Made by a program: the position numbers and the translations under genes
The notes under the pieces: generated by a model
Databases searched by the model: none
What the model was told of the DNA's origin: nothing
What the model saw: only the letters and a program-made list of their open reading frames with translations
Shown here: in pieces, positions 8,298 through 16,505 of the stretch
Position numbering within the stretch: position 1 is the first letter of the stretch
Layout of the letters: each line of letters starts with the position of its first letter
Source: SZUA-100 sp965248135
GTDB lineage: Bacteria; Pseudomonadota; Alphaproteobacteria; Rhizobiales; Rhizobiaceae
Length of the DNA: 64,000 nt
Direction: 5' to 3'
NCBI GenBank assembly: GCA_965248135.1
Contig: CBDFIN010000012.1
Coordinates: 682,001-746,000, forward strand

Positions 8298-9841
8298 TAT
8301 CCTGCTTCCTCATCCGGTTTGACGGCTGCCACGCGGCCCCACCAAAACAACATGCCGCCAACAAACAGCGCCGCAAGAATAGCAAAAATCGCCGGATTGG
8401 AATTTGGCGCAGGTTTTAGCAACAACCAGTACCAGGTGGTCATGGCGTGGGCGGTATCAATCTCACTGTTGGAACCATCCCAGGCGAAGAAGGCGACCGG
8501 AACAAACCGGCCTTCGACGAATTGAAGGTCCTTGTCGGTAGCATCCGTTTCCAGTGCCCGGGTCATAACAACTTGCCAGGTACCGTCTTTGTAAACACCC
8601 TTAGCGGTAAATCCCTCACTGGAAGCACGGGCTTGCTGATTGTCGATGCCACTGGCGTCGACCAGTGATGCGGTTTCCGGCTGCTCGCTCGTGCCACTGG
8701 ACCAGCGCCACAGGTTTACAGGCTTGGCCGCATTACCCATCAGGAAATAAGGTTTTTCCATGCCGGTCGGGATTTGCAGCGGAAATTGCACGGCAATGGC
8801 ATCTTCGTTCAGTTCCTCATCGGCGATGCTTTTCGCCTTTTCATCGCCGGGAATGCTTTTGGTCCTGTCATCCCATTCCAGATGAATGGCAATTTCTTTA
8901 TTATTATAGGCGGCCCGAACAGTTACCGTGTCGTTGGCCGTCAGGAAAAAACGCTCCTTGCCAACGATCTGCGGGATCATGAAGAATGTTGATGGCGGGG
9001 CGGTTGCCCAGGCCGCATCATCTGGCGAGGTCGGCAATTCACCGTCAATGCGTGCTGCCTGAATAACCGTATTTTCCGGCCGCACCACTTTCTCGGTCTT
9101 GGCCAGCGATGCGACATAATTGGCAACGTGCCAACGCTCTTCGGTGCTGAGTTTCTTTTTGCTCTTCGGGTCGGCGAAGGACGGCATCTGGGTGGTCGGA
9201 ATGCCAACCGATATCCGGGTATAAATATCTTTCGGTGAATTGCTGGCGCGATAGGTCCAGGGCTTGGTCAGATTTCGCGGCCAGGTCCGTTCACCATTGT
9301 CATTCTTGAGTTTCTTAATGGCGTCGCCCTTGCCCTCGGTGCCGTGGCACTCGGAACAACGCTCGTCCTGGTGGAACAGTTTTTTACCCGTTTCAATGCT
9401 TTCAGCCGACGACTTTATTTCAGTGCCATAGTCAACCTGACCTTCGGGTTCGCCCTCAAGTTCGGCAAACAGCTTGATATAGGCGATCACGTTCCACATG
9501 TCCGCTTCAGACAGGATATCACTCCAGCCGGGCATCGCCGTGCCGGGCATGCCGTCGCGAACCATGCGCATTATATCGTCATCATTGGGAAGGTCCGCGT
9601 CGAAGGCAGAGGTTCTGATTTTAAAAAGGCCAAGGGTAAAGTCACGCGGTGGCGGATTAAGCCGTTCGGCGGCCGGGCCAAGGCCGTCACCTTCTTCACC
9701 ATGGCATTGCAGGCAACGTTTGACATAGACGGCTTCACCTTTATCAACATCACCTTGTGCAGCCTGCGCCTGAATGCCTGAAAATACGGCCAGCACGAGT
9801 GCAACGGAAATTAAATACCTGAACAATCTGCCAGCCATCAT
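8297..9841 (-). CDS. Di-haem cytochrome c with ethylbenzene-dehydrogenase-like haem domain (module A)
   Basis: Exported, C-terminally anchored 514-residue protein. An N-terminal signal peptide (FRYLISVALVLAVFSGIQAQA) precedes two cytochrome c domains with CLQCH near residue 40 and CSECH near residue 160. Residues about 265-480 resemble the EB_dh family (PF09459), the b-haem gamma subunit fold of ethylbenzene dehydrogenase and DMSO-reductase-family enzymes, with DGELPTSPDDAAW and AFFAWDGSNSEID. A final membrane helix (PAIFAILAALFVGGMLFWWG) anchors it. It overlaps the upstream gene by 4 nt (ATGA). It is paralogous to 14847-16505. Likely role: passing electrons between the membrane partners and periplasmic redox proteins. 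Confidence 0.88.
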   Translation of the reverse strand: MMAGRLFRYLISVALVLAVFSGIQAQAAQGDVDKGEAVYVKRCLQCHGEEGDGLGPAAERLNPPPRDFTLGLFKIRTSAFDADLPNDDDIMRMVRDGMPGTAMPGWSDILSEADMWNVIAYIKLFAELEGEPEGQVDYGTEIKSSAESIETGKKLFHQDERCSECHGTEGKGDAIKKLKNDNGERTWPRNLTKPWTYRASNSPKDIYTRISVGIPTTQMPSFADPKSKKKLSTEERWHVANYVASLAKTEKVVRPENTVIQAARIDGELPTSPDDAAWATAPPSTFFMIPQIVGKERFFLTANDTVTVRAAYNNKEIAIHLEWDDRTKSIPGDEKAKSIADEELNEDAIAVQFPLQIPTGMEKPYFLMGNAAKPVNLWRWSSGTSEQPETASLVDASGIDNQQARASSEGFTAKGVYKDGTWQVVMTRALETDATDKDLQFVEGRFVPVAFFAWDGSNSEIDTAHAMTTWYWLLLKPAPNSNPAIFAILAALFVGGMLFWWGRVAAVKPDEEAG

Positions 9842-10605
9842 TCATGCTCCCATGATCGCGGCCGATGGCCCGTATAGTCATAGAGGAACAAAATCACCTG
9901 CCAGATTTCCTCCTCTTTCAGAAAGTTCTGCCAAACCGGCATTGAAGATATCCATGGTGCGGCTTCTTTTGGCAGGCCGGGGCCGCCGGTGGTAATGCGC
10001 CAGAACAGATAGGATTCCTGCAACTGGGCAATGGTGCCCACATCCTGAAAATTGAGCGGTGTCGGGTTTAGCCCGGCCGCATAGGGCCCGTTGCCGTCGA
10101 GTTTGTCGCCATGGCAATATTGACAGTTCTGGATGTAGACTTCGGCACCCTTGTCGACCATTTGGCGAAATTCGTCGGGTGCCTTTTTTTCAAGTTTTCG
10201 AAACGGGTTTTCCAGTTTCAAAAGATTCACCCGCTTGCCATATATCTTTGCCGTGCTTGGCGGCGCCGGGTGAATGGTGCGAAGTTCCAGTGGCGCTTCG
10301 AAGCTGGGCTGCATATTAAGAAAAACGCCTGCGCCGACCAAAAGCGGTACAACCACAAACACGATGTTGCGCCAAAGGTGTTTTGAGGGATCTTCAACCA
10401 GCGCCTTGACTGGCGCTACCAGTTCGCCAGTCTGTTCCTCATCATAGGTGAAAACCATAAAAACGCCGGCCGAGACGAAGAACATATACATAGCCAACAG
10501 GCTGGAAGGTATCACCGCATCGAGGATAACATCGAAAACCAGGATAAAGCCGAAATAGGTGCCTACAAGAACAAGCGCGGCCAACAGTAGTCTGGGTATC
10601 TTCAT
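9838..10605 (-). CDS. Membrane-anchored mono-haem cytochrome c (module A)
   Basis: A 255-residue protein with three N-terminal hydrophobic segments (to about residue 100) and a periplasmic C-terminal cytochrome c domain. The single haem site is CQYCH near residue 162, followed by GDKLDGNGPYAAGLNPTPLNF. The C-terminal segment WRITTGGPGLPKEAAPW matches WRVTNGGPGLPTEATPW of the product of 16505-17521, showing the two are paralogues. It lies 13 nt after the preceding gene and overlaps the next by 4 nt. It probably forms a complex with the CydA-like protein and the two di-haem cytochromes of the module. Confidence 0.88.
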   Translation of the reverse strand: MKIPRLLLAALVLVGTYFGFILVFDVILDAVIPSSLLAMYMFFVSAGVFMVFTYDEEQTGELVAPVKALVEDPSKHLWRNIVFVVVPLLVGAGVFLNMQPSFEAPLELRTIHPAPPSTAKIYGKRVNLLKLENPFRKLEKKAPDEFRQMVDKGAEVYIQNCQYCHGDKLDGNGPYAAGLNPTPLNFQDVGTIAQLQESYLFWRITTGGPGLPKEAAPWISSMPVWQNFLKEEEIWQVILFLYDYTGHRPRSWEHE

Positions 10606-10618
10606 AATTTCTGCCCCG

Positions 10619-11437
10619 TCACTTCAAGCCTGCGAAGTAGTCCAGCAGCACTTCCACTTCACTGGCATACATCTGTTCGCCCATGTCTTCGGGCATCAAG
10701 TCCGCTTCAAAGCCCTCGGCAATATCAGCATTCGGATCAATGATAGCGCGGCGCAAATAGGCGCGATCATGGCCAGCGCCGATTTTGGAAAGATCGGGGC
10801 CAACTTCGCCACCCTCATTGTTGATCATATGACAGGCGTCACAGGTGAACGTGGTCAGGATTTCCCTGGCATCGCTAAGCGCTTCGCGTGGTTCACTTTC
10901 CTCCTCCTCGTCCTCTTCACCAGCATCATCAATATCTGTCGGGATTTTTACCGTGACCTCCCCGCCGCTGCTGTCCTGCAGATAGGCAACCACCGCTGCT
11001 ATCTCAGCCGGCGACATGCTGATGCCGCCGCTGGCGACATTGGGCATCGGGCTTTCACTGTCATTGGTGCCCTTCTTGCCGAAACCGACGACAACAAAGG
11101 CCGAAGGATCGACAAGAGATTCGGTCAGATAGGCTTCGCCAGTCTCAGCCTCCCCCTCGTAGCGGGGGTCTAGAAGGCGCTCGGTTGCAACATCTGCGAT
11201 GGTTTCCAGTTGCGGCGCTCGACCAAGCGAATTGTGGCACAATGTGCAGGTTCCCTTGCCGTTAAAAACCCTTTCCCCCAAAGCAACAAACTGATCCATG
11301 GTCATGGAACCAAGATCGATATTTTCTTCCCTGGGTGGCGGCGCCGGTTCGATTTGTGGAATGCCGTAATTTGAATAGCCGGCGAACAGACCGATTGTGA
11401 TAAGTGTAAAAGCCACGACGGTAAGGAATTGACGCAT
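10619..11437 (-). CDS. Membrane-anchored di-haem cytochrome c (module A)
   Basis: A 272-residue protein with an N-terminal membrane helix (FLTVVAFTLITIGLFAGYS), two cytochrome c domains carrying CTLCH and CDACH, and an unusually acidic linker between them (DDAGEEDEEEESEP, about residues 168-181). The start at 11437 has a GGAGG site 8 nt upstream that lies within the end of the CydA-like gene. Segments such as LVDPSAFVVVGFG and MPNVASGGISMSPAEIAAVVAYL parallel the module B counterpart at 17525-18508. The acidic linker may dock a basic partner, which is inference. Confidence 0.88.
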   Translation of the reverse strand: MRQFLTVVAFTLITIGLFAGYSNYGIPQIEPAPPPREENIDLGSMTMDQFVALGERVFNGKGTCTLCHNSLGRAPQLETIADVATERLLDPRYEGEAETGEAYLTESLVDPSAFVVVGFGKKGTNDSESPMPNVASGGISMSPAEIAAVVAYLQDSSGGEVTVKIPTDIDDAGEEDEEEESEPREALSDAREILTTFTCDACHMINNEGGEVGPDLSKIGAGHDRAYLRRAIIDPNADIAEGFEADLMPEDMGEQMYASEVEVLLDYFAGLK

Positions 11438-11440
11438 GAT

Positions 11441-13264
11441 CTATGCCTCCTTCCAGTAACCGGCAGGCAGAGTTTTGTTGCTGCTTACCTGGGCAATCCA
11501 GAAGACGAACATCACCATCGCCAGGAAGATTACTGCGGCAATCGACACCACGTTAGCGGCATAGCCCAGTGTCGGCGTGAAGGCATCGGCGGACGTATCA
11601 CGCATGATATCGACCACATGCCAGTGCTGGCGAATGCCGGAACGAATGTAGCCCATCAGCCCCATCAGCCAGGTGAATGCAACCGCCAGCAGGAACAGCG
11701 CATATTGGGCCCGACCAGGTATCCTGCCCCATTGCAACGGCCCGACTTCCTTTGAACCGCGGTAGATAAAACTGTCCAGCACCAAACTGCCGACAATAAC
11801 GACCAGCGTTGTCAATACCTGCGGTACAGAGGCGGCGACCTTGTAAACCGTGTTGGTGAAGTAGCCGTGATAAATGCCAAGAAACAGGATGTTGGCGATG
11901 CCGGCGGTAAACAACGCAAGCTGGGCAGCGTTGCCGGCATTTTCCCATGAAACGGTCGCCACCTTGTTGGAGCGGCGGTAAAACAGGAAACTGAGGAAGG
12001 TGAAGATAATCATCACATTCACGGCGGTATTCTTTGCCGGCATGATGCCCAGCGGCCCGAGGATCTTGTGATGGGGGCCACCGAGGGCCTTCAATTCCTC
12101 GTTGGTAAGCACCAGCGTGTGCGGTGTGAACCAGACCAGGAACGCGCCGATCAGCACAATGGCGATATATTTGATGTATTTGGTGTAGCGTTTGGCGCCA
12201 TCGCTACGGCCCATGCCGCACCAAAGGTAATAATTGGCCGACAAAAACAGCGTTCCAATCAGCACCGCCTGAATAATAAACAACCAGGCGAAGATGCCGC
12301 CCATCAGCGTGATGCCCATTTGCTGGCTGTAGGCATAAATTTCAGCCGCGAGATAATAGCCGGCGAAGGGCAACGGCAAGAGGGCGCAAATGGCGATAAA
12401 GTTGGCGTTGTAGCCCATCCAGTCATAGTGGGCGCGGGCCTGTTTCGACGTCGCCGTTAAAAACTTGAACGCCGCATAGGCACCAACGATGGACCCGCCA
12501 TAGGCGATGTTGGCGACAAAGCGGTGAATATTGATCGGGTTCCACAGGAAATTGTGGATCGCCACCCATTCGTTGCCGCTAAACACGCCGGCAGCATCCA
12601 CTCCCGCCGGGCTCATCATGAAAGTCAGCCACGAATTGGCCAACAGCATCAAGGTGGTGCCGATGGCGTTGAGCAGCAGGCCGATGGTCAGGTGGACCCA
12701 TTTGCGAAAGCCACCCTGCAACCAGTGCCAGCCGTAGTAATAGATATAGAGTGCTGCGCTTTCGGCGAAGAATATAAGCGCATAATAGAACATGCTGGCG
12801 CTGAAAATATTCGAAAGATAGGTGAACAATTGCGGGTAAAACAGCACCAGAAAGAACACCAGCAGGCCGCCCAGAATTGCCGTTAGCGAGTAGGCGGTGA
12901 TCGACACCTTGATGAACTCATAGGCCATGTCGTCATAACGCTTGTCGCGGGTGCGCATGCCGATGGCTTCGATTATGAAAACAAAAATCGGCACGGCTAA
13001 CACGAAAGCGGCAAACCACAAATGCAACTGGGCGACAATCCACACGGCCACCCTGCCGTTGACACCGGCAACTGAAGGATAGTCTGCCGCGGTGAGTTTG
13101 GGCGCGGCGACACCGAAGCCCACAGCATCAGCCGCAGCCGGCGTTTCGGTGGCGGCATAGGCGGCAAACTGATCAAAGCCTACAAATGAAATAGCCAGCA
13201 AGGCGACGACAAAGCCGGCCATTGCCATAATCAATGATTTTTTTGGTGCGCGAGGATTACTCAT
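11441..13264 (-). CDS. CydA-like (cytochrome bd superfamily) membrane protein (module A)
   Basis: A 607-residue protein with about 14 hydrophobic segments, related to subunit I of cytochrome bd. A first-helix histidine (AQLHLWFAAFVLAVP) corresponds to a haem b ligand of CydA, the acidic FFAESAALYIYYYGW matches the proton-path glutamate helix, and a further histidine is in NPINIHRFVANIAYGG. I do not see the canonical quinol-loop GRQPW motif, and no CydB gene is present. It is therefore a divergent bd-superfamily member, possibly of the OR-N type described for nitrite oxidisers and similar bacteria, working with cytochromes c encoded immediately downstream. Paralogue of 18513-20666. Confidence 0.85.
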   Translation of the reverse strand: MSNPRAPKKSLIMAMAGFVVALLAISFVGFDQFAAYAATETPAAADAVGFGVAAPKLTAADYPSVAGVNGRVAVWIVAQLHLWFAAFVLAVPIFVFIIEAIGMRTRDKRYDDMAYEFIKVSITAYSLTAILGGLLVFFLVLFYPQLFTYLSNIFSASMFYYALIFFAESAALYIYYYGWHWLQGGFRKWVHLTIGLLLNAIGTTLMLLANSWLTFMMSPAGVDAAGVFSGNEWVAIHNFLWNPINIHRFVANIAYGGSIVGAYAAFKFLTATSKQARAHYDWMGYNANFIAICALLPLPFAGYYLAAEIYAYSQQMGITLMGGIFAWLFIIQAVLIGTLFLSANYYLWCGMGRSDGAKRYTKYIKYIAIVLIGAFLVWFTPHTLVLTNEELKALGGPHHKILGPLGIMPAKNTAVNVMIIFTFLSFLFYRRSNKVATVSWENAGNAAQLALFTAGIANILFLGIYHGYFTNTVYKVAASVPQVLTTLVVIVGSLVLDSFIYRGSKEVGPLQWGRIPGRAQYALFLLAVAFTWLMGLMGYIRSGIRQHWHVVDIMRDTSADAFTPTLGYAANVVSIAAVIFLAMVMFVFWIAQVSSNKTLPAGYWKEA

Positions 13265-13279
13265 CTTGATCTCATATCC

Positions 13280-13405
13280 TCATGCACCGTGAAAAATCAG
13301 ACTCAGGCCCTGCATATTCATGACCAAAAAATCCATCAGCAAAAAGACTGCCGTGCAAACGGCCAATGCGACAATAAACGATACCAGCCGAGATTTGGTT
13401 CCCAT
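13280..13405 (-). CDS. 41-residue single-span membrane protein
   Basis: A short ORF reading MGTKSRLVSFIVALAVC... with one hydrophobic helix (about residues 8-29) and a soluble tail ending FHGA. It ends 15 nt before the CydA-like gene of module A and sits in the same direction, so it is well placed to be a small structural subunit, as CydX is for cytochrome bd. I do not recognise a family; the codon pattern and context support it as real. Confidence 0.6.
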   Translation of the reverse strand: MGTKSRLVSFIVALAVCTAVFLLMDFLVMNMQGLSLIFHGA

Positions 13406-13429
13406 ATCAGTTCCATCTTTCCCTGAATT

Positions 13430-13540
13430 CTAAAGGCGCACAAACCACCAGAAGAACGCCATCAACAGCGCCAATACGACTGAAAACAACAACGGCCCGG
13501 CCCAGGCATAGCGGTCTTGTTCTGTTGTCTCTTCAGCCAT
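13430..13540 (-). CDS. 36-residue single-span membrane protein
   Basis: A short ORF with a polar acidic N-terminus (MAEETTEQDRYAWAG) followed by a single helix (LLFSVVLALLMAFFWWFV). A strong GGAGGAT ribosome site stands 5 nt before its ATG, which makes translation likely despite the length. It lies 24 nt upstream of the 41-residue ORF. Together they look like accessory peptides of the neighbouring bd-like complex. Confidence 0.65.
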   Translation of the reverse strand: MAEETTEQDRYAWAGPLLFSVVLALLMAFFWWFVRL

Positions 13541-13721
13541 TTTTATCCTCCGCGAAAATCATGCAATTCCGATCAGGACCAATGGACGGATCGGCCGTCA
13601 TGGGATAGAATTTTGCCAGGAATTCCCCTGACTCAGGATACCGTCCATCTATGCCATCACCTCGCAAACGCGCCGCAGACATCGTCATTTTCATCGGCAT
13701 GGCCGTCAACGCGGTAGTCAT
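13533..13721 (-). CDS. Possible 62-residue protein (uncertain)
   Basis: This frame starts at an ATG preceded by GAGGATCAGGA and its stop overlaps the start of the 36-residue gene (AATGGCTGA), both signs of a translated operon member. The sequence is methionine-rich at its start and has no recognised family or membrane helix. The opposite strand of the same stretch encodes a competing membrane peptide at 13651-13752, so at most one is likely to be real. Confidence 0.35.
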   Translation of the reverse strand: MTTALTAMPMKMTMSAARLRGDGIDGRYPESGEFLAKFYPMTADPSIGPDRNCMIFAEDKNG

Positions 13722-13752
13722 AATCCTGATCCTCTATTTCTTTGTTTTTTGA
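13651..13752 (+). CDS. Alternative: 33-residue membrane peptide on the opposite strand (uncertain)
   Basis: On the plus strand a 33-residue frame begins with a basic MPSPRKRAAD and continues as an uninterrupted 23-residue hydrophobic helix (IVIFIGMAVNAVVI...), ending at a TGA. That is exactly how small bacterial membrane peptides look. Against it: it is antisense to a long minus-strand operon and has only a weak ribosome site (AGGA about 13 nt upstream). Confidence 0.3.
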   Translation: MPSPRKRAADIVIFIGMAVNAVVIILILYFFVF

Positions 13753-13759
13753 CGGCGCG

Positions 13760-14125
13760 CTATTGTTTTCCCTCGCAATTGCACAAAGTGCGCAAGTGCT
13801 TGACCAATCCATCAACCTCATCTTCGCTAAGCGTTTTACCCCAGGGCGGCATCATCGGTGATTTGCTGACCGATGGTCCGCCATCAAGAATAACGTTCTT
13901 CAGATCTGCATTGGAAAGCTTGTTCATTTCCTCTGCATTGGTGAAGTTTCTCGGGCTTACCGGAAAGTCCTTGGTCACGTTGGGACCATCCCCCTTGCCG
14001 GTGAGACCGTGGCACTGGGAGCAATAGAACTGGAATATTTTTTCCGATTCCGCAGCACTGGCCGGCGCGATAGCAGGGAGAAAAGTGAAGGCCGCGAGGA
14101 CGGCGATATTAACAACTTTGTTCAT
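13760..14125 (-). CDS. Periplasmic mono-haem cytochrome c
   Basis: Secreted 121-residue class I cytochrome c. A signal peptide (VVNIAVLAAFTFLPAIAPASA) is followed by CSQCH near residue 35 and the conserved GLTGKGDGPN and a distal-ligand methionine region (SPMMPPWGKTLSEDEVDGLV). The C-terminus has two extra cysteines (LCNCEGKQ). It sits between the two duplicated cytochrome modules, 13 nt after another cytochrome gene. It could be the soluble shuttle between the modules and the molybdenum/Rieske enzyme; that role is inference. Confidence 0.88.
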   Translation of the reverse strand: MNKVVNIAVLAAFTFLPAIAPASAAESEKIFQFYCSQCHGLTGKGDGPNVTKDFPVSPRNFTNAEEMNKLSNADLKNVILDGGPSVSKSPMMPPWGKTLSEDEVDGLVKHLRTLCNCEGKQ

Positions 14126-14138
14126 GGATCATCTCCCC

Positions 14139-14810
14139 TTATTTTTTCGGCTTGAAACTGGCAACGTGGCGCGAAACATTGAGCATGTCCTTGTCGCTCA
14201 AAAGCCCGACAAATACAGGCATCATCTTCACCGGTTTGAACACTTTGGGTTTTTGCATATAGGCGAGAATCCAGTCCGGGTTGAGACGTACACCGGCCTC
14301 GACCAGGGACGGACCGCTGCGGCCACCGGAAATCTTCTTCTTACGTCCAACATATTGATGGCAACCGCTGCACGGCATTTTCTTGCCAAAGATCTGCCGG
14401 CCCTTGGGGTTTTTCTTCGGTTTGACCTTGCCCGCTTCCACATCAGCAGAAACCAGGCTCATCAAAAACTCACTCACCGAGGCAACATCACCACCTTCAA
14501 GGGCCGGGTGATCGGCGGGATTTTCGATCGTCAGATCGTTAAACTTCATCGGTCTGATCGGCTTTGGATCGGCGAGCCAGCCGGTAAGCCATTCTTGCTG
14601 GAATTTCGATCCCGCATACCAAAGCTCAGGGCCTTTCTTGGCCAATTGGTCGTCGATGGTTTTTTCCTTTGCAGGACCATCGGTGTAGTGGCATTCACCA
14701 CATCCCTTGGTATCAAAAACCGCCTTTCCAGCGGCGGCGTCTGCCAGGCTTGCGGTCGTTACGGCGATTAGAAACGCAGCTCCTGTCACCGTTGTGTAAA
14801 GTTCTTTCAT
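14139..14810 (-). CDS. Periplasmic di-haem cytochrome c
   Basis: Exported 223-residue cytochrome with signal peptide (LYTTVTGAAFLIAVTTASLADA) and two CXXCH sites, CGECH near residue 36 and CSGCH near residue 148. The second domain carries a basic KVKPKKNPKGRQIFGKKMP stretch before the haem site and ends with MMPVFVGLLSDKDMLNVSRHVASF, which supplies candidate methionine ligands. A GGAGGAG ribosome site precedes ATG 14810. Like the following mono-haem cytochrome it has no counterpart in either duplicated module, so these two genes look like shared components. Confidence 0.86.
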   Translation of the reverse strand: MKELYTTVTGAAFLIAVTTASLADAAAGKAVFDTKGCGECHYTDGPAKEKTIDDQLAKKGPELWYAGSKFQQEWLTGWLADPKPIRPMKFNDLTIENPADHPALEGGDVASVSEFLMSLVSADVEAGKVKPKKNPKGRQIFGKKMPCSGCHQYVGRKKKISGGRSGPSLVEAGVRLNPDWILAYMQKPKVFKPVKMMPVFVGLLSDKDMLNVSRHVASFKPKK

Positions 14811-14846
14811 AGTTCGCTCTCCTCCAAATTCTTCAATCCTGCCGGC

Positions 14847-16505
14847 TCAGGCATCCGCCTCTTGGGGTTGGTCTTCATTTTCCACCTTGCGCATCAGCCA
14901 GACCCCCAGTGCTGCTGCAACCAGGAAAGCCAGGATGGCATAAATATAGACGCTCATCGGCGTTGGCGCTTCAAGAAAAACAAAATGCCAGGTGCTAAGG
15001 CTCATGATCAATCCGTGCTCGCCGTTGGAGCCATCCCAGGCGTTGATCGACATCGGGATAAACTTTCCCTTTTCAAACTGCACATCATTTTTGTCGCCGG
15101 TATTCAGCGGGCGTTTCATCACCACGGTCCAACGGCCCTGATCCCATTTCGCCTTGCCTGCGATCTGTTGACCTTCTTCCTTTTGATCTTTTATCGGTTG
15201 CTTCCAGCCACGGGCATTGCCCTCTTGCGTTCCGCGCTCACCTTTCTCGGCCTGATCGGCTTTCCACACCCATAGATGCACCTGCTCCGACGAACTGCCG
15301 CGATAGAAATGCGGTTTCCTGGTGCCTTGCGGTGGCTTAACCGCAAACTGCAAGGCGACCGAATCGCGGAACGTTTCGAGCGCCCTCGGGATCATGCCAT
15401 TGGCTTCAACATAGGAATTGAACACGCCGACGGTGGCAATTTCGACGGAATCGAATTCCTGCGACTGGTCATGAACGATATCCTTGAACGGATCGTCCCA
15501 GGTCAACTTGAAGGCAATATCCTTGTCATTGGACAGCGCCTGAATGGTGACCATTTCAATGCTCGGATTCTGCCAGCGCGGCGCCGCAATCACCTGGCCT
15601 GCAAGGCGCATGTCCATGGTTTCAGCTTCGTTCCATGCAGCATCATCTGGATCTATTGGCAATTCACCGCTCACGGCCTTGACTTTCAACGCCTGGCCAG
15701 AGGTCAATTTGTGCTGCAGCGACTTGATATAATTGGCAAGATCCCAACGGTCAGCCTCATTCAGGCTTTTGACGAAAGACGGCATCGGCGTACCACTGAT
15801 GCCGGTGGTAAAGCGCATATAGATATCTTCGACTTCCGAACCCGCCTTGATTTTCCAGGGATGGGTGACATTACGAATACGAATGGGAAATCCCCAATCG
15901 TCCTTGCGGAATTCCTTGTTACCATCACCACGGCCAAGCTTGCCGTGACAGCTCCAGCATTTGGCCTTTTCAAAAACCTTTTCACCCCTTGCAACGGTCT
16001 CGTCGTTAAACGGAGCAGGGTTGGCCGGCAGTGAAATGACCTTGCCGGTTTTCACCGGGTCCAACTCCGGATCTTCAAATTCCTGGGCAAAGGTCTTAAT
16101 ATAGGCAATGACGGCCCAGCGATCATCTTCGCTAAGACCGTTCTTGATCCGGTCGCTGTCGAAGGCCTGCATGGCGGTTCCTGGCAAACCACGGCTTACC
16201 GTGCGAAACAGGTCCTCGTTGGTGGGCAATTCACCGCTTTCGGTGGTACGAAACTTGAAAGTACCAAGGGTGAAATCGCGCGGTCTTGGGTCGAGAAATT
16301 TGGCCGCTGGCCCTTCCCCATCACCCAAAAGTCCATGGCAGAAACTGCAACGCTGAAAATAAATGCCCCGCCCTTTTTCGACCAATTCTTCGGTTTCTTC
16401 AGGCATTGGCCCGCTTGGCACATTTGAGGCCAATGCCTTGCCAAAAACACCTGCTAATATCAGGACGGCAGCCGAGGCGACGATAATATTCCTAATTATC
16501 CGCAT
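14847..16505 (-). CDS. Di-haem cytochrome c with ethylbenzene-dehydrogenase-like haem domain (module B)
   Basis: Paralogue of 8297-9841. I start at ATG 16505, which overlaps the previous stop (TGATG) and has a strong GGAGGG site; a frame extending to 16571 would run back into the neighbour. The 552-residue protein has a signal peptide (MRIIRNIIVASAAVLILAG...), CSFCH near residue 54 and CWSCH near residue 182, an EB_dh-like domain from about residue 290 (VSGELPIDPDDAAWNEA ... SINAWDGSNGEHG), and a C-terminal helix (VYIYAILAFLVAAALGVWLM). Expected to bind two c haems plus possibly one b haem. Confidence 0.88.
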   Translation of the reverse strand: MRIIRNIIVASAAVLILAGVFGKALASNVPSGPMPEETEELVEKGRGIYFQRCSFCHGLLGDGEGPAAKFLDPRPRDFTLGTFKFRTTESGELPTNEDLFRTVSRGLPGTAMQAFDSDRIKNGLSEDDRWAVIAYIKTFAQEFEDPELDPVKTGKVISLPANPAPFNDETVARGEKVFEKAKCWSCHGKLGRGDGNKEFRKDDWGFPIRIRNVTHPWKIKAGSEVEDIYMRFTTGISGTPMPSFVKSLNEADRWDLANYIKSLQHKLTSGQALKVKAVSGELPIDPDDAAWNEAETMDMRLAGQVIAAPRWQNPSIEMVTIQALSNDKDIAFKLTWDDPFKDIVHDQSQEFDSVEIATVGVFNSYVEANGMIPRALETFRDSVALQFAVKPPQGTRKPHFYRGSSSEQVHLWVWKADQAEKGERGTQEGNARGWKQPIKDQKEEGQQIAGKAKWDQGRWTVVMKRPLNTGDKNDVQFEKGKFIPMSINAWDGSNGEHGLIMSLSTWHFVFLEAPTPMSVYIYAILAFLVAAALGVWLMRKVENEDQPQEADA

